The notes under the pieces were generated by a model, which made no database searches, was not told the DNA's origin, and was given only the letters and a program-made list of their open reading frames with translations. From Pistacia vera (lineage: Eukaryota; Streptophyta; Magnoliopsida; Sapindales; Anacardiaceae), in assembly GCF_008641045.1 (NCBI RefSeq), contig NW_022196514.1, positions 310,001-374,000 on the forward strand: DNA of 64,000 nucleotides, in the 5' to 3' direction. Positions 13,401 to 25,642 of this stretch are shown piece after piece. Each line of letters opens with the position of its first letter. Within the stretch, counting starts at the first letter, position 1. The translations under genes were made by a program, and so were the position numbers.

Positions 13401-13549
13401 TATCTCAGAGGAAAGCCCAAGAAATGAGAAGCTCAGTGTCGATCACACAGGAACAACAGGTTGCCAAGACTTCTCACAAGGTTAGGTTCTTCCATAAGCA
13501 TGTCCAGAAGAGTTCGTTCAGGACTTGCTTCACCTGCCATGGTGCCTAG
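10408..13549 (+). pseudogene. Remorin family gene with frameshift and in-frame stop
   Basis: Remorins are plant-specific proteins that attach to the inner face of the plasma membrane and organise nanodomains. Exons by splice sites: 10408-10929, about 12209-12527, 12907-12988 and 13343-13549. The N-terminus has NFPSPG and KWEDAERWICSPV, typical of long non-canonical remorins. The remorin_C coiled coil begins LRREEAKISAWENLQKAK in exon 3 and continues as MKLEKKRSHSMDKILNKL in exon 4, with a basic Cys-containing tail (RTCFTC) usual for membrane anchoring. Lesions: a base appears missing near 10617-10622 (SPVL then frame change before SPMKTSS), TGA interrupts exon 2 at 12304-12306, and the exon 1/exon 2 phases do not match. 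It could be a recent pseudogene or a good gene with sequence errors. The neighbouring RRM gene matches the Arabidopsis order At4g36960/At4g36970, as I recall it. Confidence 0.8.
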
Positions 13550-14074
13550 TTTATTGCTCTTTCCTAAAGATTTACCTACCTTTCCGCCTGGTAGCTAGCT
13601 CTTATATACCTCTGGTTCCAAATTTTGTATATGCCTACTACTTCTTTCAACTGCTTTATTCATTACATTGTAAATTGTCTTACCAAACTGAGGATTGTGT
13701 ACTGTAGACAGCCAAATTGGATTTTTAGGAATCATGAGGTTTTGTAATGCAAATACTAAATTCTCGGCTAATGATGAGACTTTAGTTATATATATATAGT
13801 TTACAACATTTTATCATGCCCTTCAATCACTTAATGAGTTTTATAAAAATAGACACCCTTTTGCTTGCAGTATTGTTAAAAGAATGTTCCTCAGGAAACA
13901 ATGATGTTTTCAAGTTGTTGAATTATTTCTTTTGCTTGGTTTGTAAAAAGATGCTCAAGTGGTTGTGGTAGGCTTCTATCAAGAGAAATTCCAAACTTTA
14001 CATTTGAAATGATTGCGCATGGAGTTAAAAGAAAAACAGTCAATTTGGTGAAGCCAAAAACAAAATAGAGTCAT
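13550..14074. other. Remorin 3' flank
   Basis: Presumed 3' UTR and downstream intergenic DNA of the remorin gene. AT-rich, with no further exon or repeat recognised before the target duplication at 14075. Confidence 0.4.
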
Positions 14075-14082
14075 GTCTTATC

Positions 14083-15307
14083 CTCATTTAAAAGTCGGAC
14101 CGGACCGGCCGGTCTAATCGGTTTGATCGGGACCTGTGTTGTGTGCTGGTCCGAGCTAATATAAAACCCGTTATTCATTTAAAAGCCGCTTTAACCGTTA
14201 TCAAATGGATAAACAGTGCGACCCGTCCGATCGAACCGGACCGCTTGGTGAACGGGTCAATGTTTAAAATGAAAAAACCCTAGATTTGATTTATTTTTCA
14301 CGGACTCCACTTCTCCCCTCTCTTCAATCTCTCAACTCTCCAAAATCGCAACTCCCTTCTCAGATAATACACTCAGTCTCAATTCAATCTCTCAACTCCA
14401 CTTTCCTTGGACCTTTGCTCAACGACAGCACCACTCCTTTACTGGATTTCGACGATAACACACTCCCTTCTCCCTTGCTCGATGATGGCAAGACCTACCT
14501 AGCGGATTTTGGTGATGACGCACTCCCTTCTCCCTTGCTCGACGACGGCAGCACCTCCCTCGCTGGATTTCGGCAGTGATGCACTCCTTCTCCCTTGCTT
14601 AACGAAGGCGCATCTCACTGTTGGATTTTGGCGACAATGCACCTCCCTTCTCCCTTGCATGACGACGACGGACGACGATGCCTCCCTCCTTTGTTGGAAT
14701 CGACGACGACAACACTCTCTTTTGTAAAGAATTTCCATCTTTTTTTTTTTTTTTTTTTAATGAATCTATTGCTTTCATGTGATGGATAATTTGTTCACTG
14801 AATTGGATAATTTGACTGCTCATTTTAATTAATGCACCATCCAATGCATTTATGTGAATCAATGACATCCATTCAAATGAATGAACCAGTCAGTTTTTAA
14901 CTAATTTTCCCTTTTCATTTGGATTAACATTCATTCTACAAGCCATACATATACATACACACAATGTTATCTTGTTGTATTTGTTTTTAGTGTTTTACAA
15001 AATTCAAATGCAAACAAAAATTCTGAGAGTTGTAGTGCTGGGTGTGATGTGAGAGAGAAAAGGTTGGTTCTTCATTTGTTTTGAAATTCTTGCAAATTAA
15101 CCCTTTACATTTAAGTTAACACCAAAGACACCCTTATAATAATATAAAAATATCCTTTATTAGTTTGACGGTTTTTTTAAAAATGTGCTGACATCGTCAT
15201 GAGTGTGATGATATCACCGGTCCAACCGAGGTCCAACCTGTTAGACCGGTTGAACCGTGACCCGGCCATCAGAGCTGGTTGCCCTTGGTCCGGTTTTTAA
15301 AACAATG
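14083..15307. mobile_element. Non-autonomous TIR element, hAT-like, 8-bp target duplication
   Basis: A 1225-bp element flanked by a perfect 8-bp repeat GTCTTATC (14075-14082 and 15308-15315). The ends are imperfect inverted repeats: CTCATTTAAAAGTCGGACCGG on the left and, reversed, CATTGTTTTAAAAACCGGACC on the right, followed by subterminal CCGGT/ACCGG-rich blocks. An 8-bp duplication suggests hAT. No transposase; the interior holds a short minisatellite (14430-14700). Confidence 0.6.
14430..14700 (+). repeat. Minisatellite, about 60-bp unit, ~4 degenerate copies
   Basis: Repeated unit contains CACTCCCTTCTCCCTTGCTC, followed by GACGACGGCA-like and GGATTTCGGC-like blocks. Copies are visible near 14460, 14520, 14580 and 14640. 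It lies inside the TIR element at 14083-15307 and keeps open frames in several phases, which explains the short ORFs here. Confidence 0.7.
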
Positions 15308-15429
15308 GTCTTATCACATTCCTTTATTTATTCCTTTTCTCATGCCCAGGATTCCATTATAAGAAAAATGCATTCAATAAACGATATTGTCACACACGCA
15401 AGGCATTGAATATCACATAGTTAAATTAA

Positions 15430-17374
15430 GAGTTAACGACTTTTTCCCACCCAACAAAAAGCTTAATGACATGTCCCACCCTCACACTTTTAAAATACAT
15501 TTTACTACCCAAATATTATGTTTCTCATAGGTTTAGGTGGGAAAGACAATAATTTATGAAAAAACCCTCTGTGGTCTGCACCTTCCTTTTGCCAGAAAGC
15601 AGTCTCTGTGGTTCACGTTTCTTCCTTCTTTGCGGCCAATTTTCGACCGTTTTTCTCACTAAAATTTACCCGAAAGCCACCACTCAAACCTCCTTCATCC
15701 CCATTACAAAACCAACCTCCCATCGGTTGCCCTCACTAACCGTTTGCCGCCCTCAACCCACTCTCTCCGCCATGCTACAGTTTTTTTTGCACCCCTTTTC
15801 CACTGTTTTTTCTCCTTTCTTGTGCCCCCAACCTACACTTGTTGCTTAATTGTGGTTGTTGTGTATTATTTGGCCACCGGTTTGCCCCCACCCGCCTCCC
15901 CATTTTACGCCCACCAGTTGTTTGAGGAAATTCCTCAACCAACCTCTCCAGCCAAGTGTGTGCACACGACAGGGACGATTGGTGGTGACCCGTTAGGACA
16001 TTTGGAGAGGAAGATCCAAGGAGTCAATTGGTGGTGATAGGGACGATTTCTGATAATGAAATCGACTAGAAAGCACATTGTTGGTTCGCATGATTCTTTC
16101 CATTTTTCGACCGATTATGACGTCAGAAATACCTTTTGAGACCACCAATCAACTCACTAGCCCCCCCATCTCCAGAATCCCTAACCTTCCCGACACCAAT
16201 TGCATGCCGTTCTGACTCTCCACCAGCTAAGGTTTCACTGTTTTTGCGCCAATTCCACTGATTTCGGTGACCAAAATCCAATCTTCCACCACACTTTCAA
16301 CCTCCGATCTTCCCTCTTCAAACCCCTCGAACATCAATACTTGATTACTCGTCATTCGTTGGTCTTAAATTGCACCCTCCACTGTTCGTTGTCTTCTAGA
16401 ATTTTAGGCCCCGTTGGTTTACTTTTTGCAGTTTTTAGAAAAGTTTTTTGAAAAAAGTTAAAAAAAGTGAATGAGCGGGTATTACGATGTAGGATTTGAA
16501 AATTAATAAAAATACCCCATATGTTTGTTTATTTACTAAACCCCATAATAAAACTTTGAAAGTTAACAAAAAAACCCCAACCCACCCATTGAATAATCCA
16601 CGCCGGCCACCACCGCCGAAGGGTGGCCGGAGTCACTGTATCGGCGCATGACCGGTTGGATCTTGCCAGTCGTGCGCCGATATGGCCTTTGCCGACCAGA
16701 TCTAGATGGATCTGGCATGCAAGGCTAGATCTATGGTTAGATCTGGCCATTGATGGTCAGATCTAACCGCATTTGCTTGTCAACGACGACCAGTTCGCTG
16801 TCGTTGACGTCTGGTACGGCCAAAGATCTGGCCGTCAGCGGCCAGATCTTGGCCTTAGATCTGACCTTTTCCAGCCAGATCCACTGTGGATCTGGCCGAA
16901 AAGGCTAGATCGCGCACTACTGGCCAGATTTAGCCGGTAGTGCGCCATTATATTAGATTTCGGCCAACTTCCGACAATGATGGTTGGAATCTGGTATAAT
17001 GTGGGTTTAGGGGTGTTTTTACAATTTCAAAAAAAATATTTAGGGGTATTTAATTAAATTAAAAATTTAAGAGGTTTAAAAAGGTTGAATAATATTGGAT
17101 AATATTGTGAGTTTTTAGGCATTTTACTATTTAACTTTTTAGGAATACTGATATAGATTCCCAAAAACCAACCAAACGGAGCCTAAATTTTGATTTCATA
17201 TGTAAAATGTTTGTTGACTATTCTACCTCACTTATTACAGACTTTTGACCATTTTACCTTCCTTACAATGAAAATTATTATAAAATTGTGTTTTAGGTAC
17301 TAAATTGATATTTTAAAAGTGTAAGGGTGGAAAATTGTCATTAAGCTTTGTCGCGTGGGAAAAAGTCATGACCT
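15430..17374. mobile_element. Mutator-like element, first copy, with nested PIF-type insertion
   Basis: The ends are inverted repeats of about 100 bp. The left starts GAGTTAACGACTTTTTCCCA; the right, reversed, has GGTCATGACTTTTTCCCACG, and both continue into AAGCTTAATGACA and CACTTTTAAAATA. The flanks share GTTAAAT, a weak 7-of-9 candidate for a 9-bp target duplication. No transposase is seen. The interior at 15550-16400 has no recognised protein. A PIF-type element (16408-17183) is nested inside. A second copy is at 31123-33107. Confidence 0.6.
16408..17183. mobile_element. Non-autonomous PIF/Harbinger-type element, first copy
   Basis: Starts GGCCCCGTTGGTTTAC and ends AACCAAACGGAGCC, giving inverted ends of the GGC(C/T)CCGTTTGG type, with TTA before the left end. 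The core at 16600-16950 is densely packed with GATCTGGCC and its complement, able to form many stem-loops. No ORF of substance. The better preserved copy is 32112-32909. This one has several single-base losses, including one in the left terminal repeat. Confidence 0.65.
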
Positions 17375-17989
17375 GTTAAATCGAGCTTCACAAAATTGAG
17401 TGCATAAACTAATGACAGGTTTTAACCTTGAATCAAGTGAATGACAGAGACAAGAAGAATACACCGGACCGGACAATTTAATCAAAGATCTATACTTGAC
17501 CAGTATAAAACGATTTCAATACGACTAGCAAACCCCGACACAGCATGCATCACCATGAATCCATGCCCAGGGCCAAGACCCATCTCGGTGGTCAAGGTTT
17601 TTACACAATAAGTCGGGGATCCATAGAGCATCCAGGCAAGGCACCTGTTATAGCAAGAAAGAGGGGTCGAAGAAAACCTCCTCAAGCACAAGGAATACAT
17701 AGCATCAAATGTTTTTATGCTTTTAGAATCAATAGGAGCGCAAGCTCCGAAGTAAATATTCATAAATTAATTCCTCTCCAAACTATATTTCCATCCAAAT
17801 TTAACACATAAAGCAGTTTAAAATTTATAAAAATACGAAAGTTCAGATGTTGATACATAAAAATAATTTATACTTATTCTTTAGAAATAAAAAATCAACC
17901 AAATAATCATCCTAACAATACAGATTTGTCATTTGACAAAAGCCTCTTTGTTAAAACCAAAGCCTGATTGGAGACAATTAGGCTAGAAA
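17375..17989. other. Downstream flank of RRM gene copy A
   Basis: Between the MULE and the stop codon of copy A. It matches 33108-33740 downstream of copy C, and its part from about 17740 also matches the start of copy B (25643). No gene is recognised; it probably contains the 3' UTR. Confidence 0.5.
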
Positions 17990-20900
17990 TTAGTATGGCC
18001 TATATCTCCAATCTCCTCTTGATGGTCTTCCACCGCCAATCCCATAACCCCACTGCAAAATGAATAAATGAATTGGAAAGAATGCTGAATGTCATAATAA
18101 CAAAATTTGGGTTTTAATAAAATACTCAGGAAGCACCTAATGCCTCATTTTTTCTCTTAAAAGGGCACTCTAGTAATCATGGTTCTTGTCCATCGTGGTA
18201 TACAAGCTTCATATGATTTCTTTTTATATGAAACCCAGATATATATAAAAGAAGGAACCAATTACCACATCATCAAAATCAAGGTTCCAACATCCTGCCA
18301 AAGTCGCATAGGACCACCGTAACCCCCAAAGACTTGAGCACATTAATTAAGAAGTTTTCACTGGGGCCGGGGCCAGCATCATCCAGAGGGTGGCTGAATC
18401 TATTGCAACCTGTTCATGCAGTCAATGAATGAAAAAATTTAAAAATTGCCAACAAAATTATCTTTATCTCAGTAGTTAAATACAAAACAAAACTATCCAT
18501 TTGGTACCTGCTGTCCACAAATTCATGCGACCTTCGAGATACACGATTGCTACACCATCTTCGGCAAAGGTCACAAAACCAAAACCTCGTGGCCAGTTCT
18601 CTTAGGGTCCTAAATGACATAACACATATGTTCATAAGTTGACTAGATCCATACTTAATAACTCTTACAGACATACATGCTGTCTTACCTTGGGGACATA
18701 AACATCTAATATCTGGCCAAATCTACCAAAATACTGTCGCAGATCTTCAACCGTGGCCTCTTGAGGCAGCTGCCAACAAAAATCTTTTTACCATTCCACG
18801 GGTGGACTCCCCTCCTGGTCCAACACAACTTAAAAATACACATGAAATGCAAAAGAAGAGAAATATTGATCTGATTTTGTTTTTTCACTCATTGTTATGG
18901 TATGCTTCTGTCTTGCCTAATTGTTCTTTATCTTCTTTATATATGCATGTGATGTTTAAGTGCGTGTGCATTGTGATATTTACGGATAGGAACTAACATA
19001 ATAAATGGCACTCTGTTCAATAGTGCACAAGATTTATCAAAAAAGGAGCTTACTTCCATAAAATGAGCCTGGATGGTATATAAGGTAGGAGCACCTATGT
19101 TGCATATAGTTGTGGCAGAAGTAAGCATTGTACGCACCATACCCACCATGTGACATTCTACCTACTGGCCTAAAGTCACTTCCTGAAAATGTAATATCAG
19201 AGAATCAGTTTTAACATCACATCTAACATTGATTGGGGAAGATATAGGAATTAAATTATGATATTATTGGTCTTATAGAAGAAAAGTTCAATTATAACCT
19301 AAAACTGAAGGGATTTCCATCTAGCAGAAAGATTAATAAGTACATCAGTAGTAAACAGGAGATGTGATGCCACTTGCCTTAGGTGTTGCTCGATCACAAA
19401 CTACAACAGAGCCTCCCATTCATGGGTATCAGCATTAAACTTTCACAGAATCTGTAACAAGAAAGACCAGTTTAGACAAAAAATTGTTGTCAAGATCTTG
19501 TGAGAAAACAATTCAATAATTTTCAACAAGAATTTGCCTTTGACCATGGTTTATCTAAATTGCAACCTGTCAAGCAGAAGGGCAAGAAGAAAACCAGCTG
19601 AAATACATGCCGCGCCTTTCTTAAAAGATTAGATTCAGCATAAGTCAAAAGCTCATAACAGTAAAGATAACGATTAAATTAGAGTGCTTCAGTGACTCCA
19701 AATACAATTGGGACACTTTGTTGCAGCTCTTCCTGTATACTCTAAATCTACAGTTGAGTAGAGAAAAGGAGATGTATTTACTATTTTCAAAATATATAGA
19801 GGGGACTAACGTCTTGACCAATCGATATTGTAGCACAAAGAACACTATGAATAATAATTAGTAAATACCTAAAAATCAAATCAGATGGTTCAAATTACAG
19901 CTCTTTATTCACGAGATCTAATACTTAGTCTAAAAACCAGTCTTTTTCTTCGTAACAAGACAATGTAGTTAATAACCATAACTTCGATTAACAAAGAAAA
20001 TGGGAGGAAGGGGAACATGAAGGGTAGGACATACATTGACTGCATAACACGAAAAAAATGAGAAAGGCACCAACATGTATATAAAAGTGTCTGACCTGCA
20101 CTTGCCAAAGTGATAAATCCAATTCCACGATGTGCTTTTGAGCCTTGATCCTGCAAGATCATTAAAAAACATCCCATAGATCATTTCAACCCTAAAATAA
20201 TAAAATGCAAGTATATCAGTATATAGGCGCCTATTTTTGTAATTGTTTTGGACAGCACTAGAAAACATATACTTGTCTGTATGAATACATGCAGGAATAC
20301 AGTTATTACATGAACAGATGAAGCTGTATTAGCACCATAATTGTCACAACGGAACACCAGAGCAGAGAGATAGAGGGGGTCACCTTTGGATGTATAAATC
20401 CGTTATGTCGCCGTACTTCTCAAAATGACTGCAAAAGGAAAAATAATTTTTTTTTATATGATCATTGGTCTGGAAAACCGAGCAAAGAATGAACACAAAA
20501 ACAACAAGAGAATTACGCAACTTATTTTCTATACAATCATATCCAATTACCTACGAAATGTTGCTTCATTCACAGCGGTGGTATCCTAGCCACAAATATT
20601 CTGGTTGCTTTCCTCGGGGGGGGTGCAGCTCTCCTCCTGTCAAATAAACAATATTTCATGAATTGTACAATTACAATTTATCTACAACTTGTCAACATGA
20701 AGGTTAAAAGAGAATAGATAGAATGAAAAAAAGCAATCAAACCATTGGTACATTAATCAATGATGTAATTCAACCTTGGTGTAGCTATTTTTACTTCCAG
20801 CATTGATTTCCAAGAAAGTTCTCAGCAGCCATCGCAGTCTGCAAAAGTTGAAACATAAGGCATAAGAAATTTTTAATACTACATCTCCAATCACACAGCA

Positions 20901-21691
20901 AAGAATAGACAATGTATTCAAGAAAACTCAGATATTGCACTTACTTGGCATCTTCTGCCGATGCCAGTACATAGCCAAAACCGAGATCGTCCAGTTGACC
21001 GATCCTAAAGCATAAAAAATAAATAAGAAAAATCAACATTAATATATTTTTTTAACACTTTGGCCACAAATCCATGAACAAGACCACAATTGTCGTCCAA
21101 AGTTCATCAAATATAATGTTCAGCAGAAAACTGAAAATGGGGAAGGGATTAGCCAAACTTATCTATTAACCAAACAAAATGGTTAGTGAATAGAATGCAG
21201 ACGATAGCATTAATAAAGCAAAAATAAGAACATAAGTGCTCGTCAAAATTTTCAGTAATTGATCACACAAAAGCAATTTAGCAAAGAAAAACTTTTGATT
21301 TTTGTTAATTAAAAAAAAGTCAATCCTTCATGCGTATTATACTACTTGTAATTAGAATCTGAACTCGAGTTCCTGGTTCCCTAATGATTATATGGTTCGA
21401 TAAGAACCGTTTCAATGTCAATTTCGTTAAAGAATCTATGGGCTAAAAATAAAAAATTAAAAAATTAAAGAAATAGAAAGGATCAAATAAAAGAGAAACC
21501 TTCAGACAATGCAATCCTCCAAATCCCCAAACTTGGTCATGTACTCTCTTAAACCATCCGTATCAACGTCCCATGGAATCGAGAACCTAAATTGCAAATA
21601 ACACAAAACAATTAATAAAGATACAATTAAAAAAATAAATATAATGCAGATAGAGGGAAAAACTAACCACAAGCTTTCGATCCGTGGCCAT
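17990..21691 (-). pseudogene. Three-RRM RNA-binding protein gene, copy A (many small deletions)
   Basis: Same exon-intron plan as copy C (33741-37569): all 13 exon positions can be found, from ATGGCCACGGATCG at 21691 to the last exon ending at 17990. The frame is broken repeatedly. Exon 2 lacks one base in the VMK codons and two near LGIP. Exon 3 lacks about five bases. Exon 8 lacks three single bases. The region corresponding to exon 12 (GGPMRTYGR in copy C) lacks several. Splice sites, including the GC donor after exon 8, are retained. In the parts compared, differences from C are mostly small deletions rather than substitutions, in introns and exons alike. From about 21600 through the 5' flank it is virtually identical to C. 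This is either a pseudogene or a stretch of low-accuracy sequence. Confidence 0.85.
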
Positions 21692-21960
21692 GATAAAGGA
21701 AATCAGGGGCGGCAACAAAAGCCCTAACACTCAAAAATCTCAAAAATCTCTCTCTACCTCTCTTCACACACTCGTCTCCTGCACATGTAAACCAGACCTC
21801 TTTCTCACACACGCAATTCATCAAAGACCAAATTACGAAACTCACCATTTTGTTTCCTCCAAATTATCAAAACTATCACGTAATTAATAGAACAATCAAT
21901 CAATTCATTCAATCAAAAATCTTGGAATTGCGCGCTCACTGACCTTTTCTGAATCTCGCG

Positions 21961-21995
<35 letters not shown>

Positions 21996-22582
21996 AGTTC
22001 CTACCTCTCTCCCCAGCCTGCTTGTCGTCCCACTCTCGTGCCTGCCTTTGCCTTTCATGGGTTACTTTTTATCTTTTATTATGCTTTCTGGGGCGGGTCG
22101 GCTATCCGGGTCCAGGTTTGGACTATTTAAGTTTTCGTCTTATTTTTTCGCTTTTATTCAGAAAACTAAATAATATTTATTCATTTCTCTTTTTTAAATA
22201 AATAATTATTAAAAAATAAAAATTAATTTTCTATTTTATGACGATGTCTTTTCTATTTATTGCAAAAATACGATAAAAACTACTTTTTCACTTTTAAATC
22301 GGTTCTATTATTAGCACGTTTTCAAATTTTGATATCATAATTAAAATCAAATCTTTCATCTTCATAAACAATTTCATTTCTAAATTATTAAAAACCACCG
22401 AATATTAAAAAAGTTTCTCAAATGATAATTTTTATCATATTGTATATTATACTATTAATAATATATTAATTTAATGATAAGATGATAAATTCTTATGTAT
22501 TCTAAAAATTATAAAAATTTCAAAATAATAGGAATTACAAGTGAAGTTGGTGGGCTGAAGGTTCATTAAAACACAATCCCAT
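21692..22582. other. 5' flank of RRM copy A, with CT microsatellite
   Basis: Presumed 5' UTR and promoter of copy A. A pure (CT)n run lies at about 21966-21994, followed by pyrimidine-rich DNA. The same region occurs at 37570-38450 (copy C) and, more damaged, at 29607-30450 (copy B). CT-rich leaders are common near plant transcription starts; the function here is inferred. Confidence 0.45.
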
Positions 22583-23158
22583 TTAAAGAGCATCTTTAAT
22601 GATGTTCTTTGTTTTAAAGAGCACATTTCATATAAATAAAAAATATCTTCATTAATTTTTAAATATAAAGAACAAATTTTTTATTCAAATTCAATGGATT
22701 CTTTAAATTTAATAAAGGGTAAAGGGTTTAGGATAGACTGAAAGTTCTTTAAAACCCAACCCCATTTAAAGAGTATCTTTAATGATGTTCTTTATTTTAA
22801 AGAGCACATTTCATATAAATAAAGAGCATCTTCATTAATTTTTAAATATAAAGAACAAATTTTTTATTCAAATTCAATGGATTCTTTAAATTTAATGAAG
22901 ATGCTCTTTATTTTCAAGAAAGAGACTTATTAAGAGAGAAAATTAACAAATAAAATGTATGAAAACTTGTAGTTTATTAATTAAAATTAGGATAGAAAGT
23001 GAAATTTGACTCTCTAGATATGGAGAGTTAAACTCACTTTTTAATTTATATTTAAAAGATAAAGAGTCTGTTGAACTCTTGTTTTTATGGATAAACTCTA
23101 TAGACTCTTTATAATAAAGAGTTTGTGTCATATAAAGAGTCATTTGGAGATACTCTAA
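22583..23158. mobile_element. MITE with GAGCATCTTTAATG-type ends, internal duplication
   Basis: The left end reads TTTAAAGAGCATCTTTAATG and the right end, reversed, TTAGAGTATCTCCAAATGAC. These are imperfect inverted repeats of a common plant MITE type. A block of about 165 bp is repeated inside (first near 22585-22720, again near 22760-22900), joined by the sequence at 22720-22760. Copy C's version (38455-38845) has one block; copy B's has two. This ties B to A rather than to C. Confidence 0.55.
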
Positions 23159-23297
23159 CGATTATATAAAATTTATGAATGAATTGGATTGAGGTGATGT
23201 GTGATGGATAACCACCACTTAGTAGCATGATAATAAAAGAGCAGAGGGGTCTAATATAAGTTTCTGAGTTTGAGTCTTTCCAAGCACTAATGGAGGT

Positions 23298-24553
23298 CAG
23301 TGGCAGATCCATGATTTTTGCCGAGGGGGAGCCTCTGCGGCTCCGCCATTGTTTGCCCAACAACTGGTGAAAATTTTTAAAAAAATCATCAAACCTTAAG
23401 CAAAGAAAACAATACAATATTAAGAACATGAGAGAAAAGAATGTAATAATATAATATTTTCCTATTTAAATAAATCTATGAGAAGCAAAGTTTTGATGAA
23501 ATGTGTTGAGTATACCTTGAACAAAACCTTCTTTTATTTTTTTATTATTTTTTTCATTATTATTATTATTTTTTTTTGCTTTCAAAGATTATAATATAAA
23601 TTTTGACTTTTATCAGACCTAGCATAAGCTAAAGTCAACCAAAACTTAAATTAAGTTAACGTTGCGTTGACTTTTAATATGAATTAATAAAAAAATAGGG
23701 GATTTCTTAGTATAAACATAAATAATAACTCAAATTTATTTAATAATTTTGAATAGCTGAATGGTGATGTTTAAAATGTAGGAAAGTAGTGGGTAAAAGA
23801 TGAAGAATAACGTCCTTTAAAATATAGTTAAAGTTTTAATTTGGTAAAGTAGGTTTATTCTTAGACACAAAACACAAAATAAGCTTACAAGATCCATGTC
23901 TTTTTCCCTCAAATTATAATAAAAAACCTCCAAAAAATGATTAAACCATAAAACAAACTAAATTGAAATGAGCAATATACATACTTAAAACTGATAAAAC
24001 AGAAAGTGGAGTTAATTGTGGTACCTTGAGAAGTGAAATCTTCAATAATTTTAGTCTTCAAAAGTTTTAAGAGCGAATAGCATATGAAAGAGAATGAGAA
24101 AGTAAAAAATTGTAGGAATAAAATCATAAAAAGCAGGCGAAGCCATGGAGAAAAAAAGTGGAGAGAGTTTTAAATTTTTAATATGATGTGAACTTGGAAT
24201 ATACATATTAATAGCAAGTTTTTTGTGGGCTTAGACATATGTATAATCATTAGCGGATCCATAAATTTTTGTTAGGGTTTGTCAAAATAAAAACTAATTG
24301 TACATTAATATTTTTGTTAAGCTGGGCCAAAATCCAGAAATTATATATATTAGTATTTAAAAAAAAATTGAGGGTGGGCCATGGGCTGGATCTACCCTTG
24401 TGTATAATAATTATCATTTTTTTAAACTTTGAGGGTGGGCCTGGGTATATATATTAATAACAATTTTTTGTGGGTTGATATAATATTAATTTTTTTTATT
24501 TAAATCTGAGGATACGCTTGGGCCTACCCTCAAAGGGGTTGGATCTGTCCCTG
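23298..24553. mobile_element. Non-autonomous hAT-type element, first copy
   Basis: 1256 bp, starting CAGTGGCAGATCCA and ending, reversed, CAGGGACAGATCCA, the CAG-GGC-GGATCCA termini of plant hAT relatives. It is flanked by an 8-bp duplication, ATGGAGGT and ATGGGGGT (7 of 8 identical). The interior has further GGATCC and GTGGGCC blocks, suggesting internal duplication. No transposase. The second copy is 38984-40230. Confidence 0.7.
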
Positions 24554-25073
24554 ATGGGGGTAACCACTGAAAGGATTTACCTCGCCGTTTACTTTAGGAC
24601 ATCTGAAAATTAGTTGAGGTGTGCACACAAAACTAGCCTAGACAGCTCTTGTCACCCAAAAAAAAAAAAAAAAATGTTGTGATGAGTTCCCATTAATTTA
24701 AAAAATATATATAAATTTATTTAAAATACACAAAATAATTATTATTACTTTATAAAAATGTACTATTAAAATTAATAATTTAATGAAAAAGGAAAAAACC
24801 TACCATCAGATAAGTGTCCAAATTCTATATGGGCAACACCCATATAGAAATAATCAAAAGGTGATGATTTATAGAATTGTGAAACAAATAAATCATTAGT
24901 TAAATTAATTAAAAAGTTCATTAACACTGTTATGCTACAATTACTCGCAACATCTACAATAAGGTGAATTGGAAAATAAAATAAAATCCTAATATGAAAA
25001 TAAACACCATATTTAATTAACATCCTAATTAATTAATTAATAAGATGAAATTGTGTTTATTTGGGGTGGCTTT
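24554..25073. other. Spacer between hAT-type and Harbinger-type sequence
   Basis: AT-rich, with a poly(A) run near 24659-24674. Matches 40231-40750. No gene recognised. Confidence 0.4.
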
Positions 25074-25642
25074 GGGTGCGTTTGGCTTATTATTTATTCT
25101 CATATTCTCAAACCGATTATTTGAATAGTGTTTGGCTTATTATTCACATAATTCAACCTTTAAAATACGATCCTAACAGGTTTTTGACCGTTAGATAGTT
25201 TGCAGCTTTTTTTTCTCTTTCTCATTTTTATTTCATTTTCGCAGTCTTCTTCACTGCATCAGTGCATCACCATGTTTACAAACTTGTTCTTCTTCCATCC
25301 AACTTCTTCTCCACCAGCAAATACCAAACATAACACATCCAACTTCTTCTCCACCTACAAATACCAAACATAACCCTTCCAACTTCTTCTCCACCTGCAC
25401 CACCCAAACAATATTCATTGTGAACCACCCACCACCAGATCTGTCCCACACTAATATTCACCGTGAACCACCCACCACCAGATCTGTCCCACACTAATAT
25501 CCACCGTGAATCACCCACAGCAGCAGATCTGTCCCACACTAGTATTCACCGTGAACCACCCACCACCAGCTTTGTCCCACACTAATATCCACCGTGAACC
25601 ACCCACCACCAGATCTGTCCCACACTAATATCCACCGTGAAG
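25074..25642. mobile_element. Left-end fragment of a PIF/Harbinger element
   Basis: Starts GGGTGCGTTTGGCTTATT, matching the left end of the composite Harbinger element at 40751. Its reverse partner is the right end at 52319 (GGGTGTGTTTGGTTTATT reversed). The fragment runs into a minisatellite and stops abruptly at about 25642, where the 3' flank of RRM copy B begins. It is therefore truncated by the duplication junction. Confidence 0.6.
25420..25640 (+). repeat. Minisatellite, about 43-bp unit, ~5 copies
   Basis: The unit contains GAACCACCCACCACCAGATC followed by TGTCCCACACTAATATCCACC. A more degenerate and expanded relative is at 41030-41400. It is GC-richer than its surroundings and lies within the left part of the Harbinger-type element. 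Confidence 0.8.

Noticed and set aside
14286..14868. Several open frames around the minisatellite
   Set aside because: They come from a 60-bp tandem repeat with few stop codons; not a gene.
15556..16037. Overlapping open frames of 97 codons in several phases inside the MULE
   Set aside because: Pyrimidine-rich sequence gives open frames in more than one phase; no family motif and no agreement between the two copies beyond DNA identity.
25420..25640. Regularly spaced repeats as a CRISPR-like array
   Set aside because: Units are adjacent with no unique spacers, in a plant genome; it is a minisatellite.
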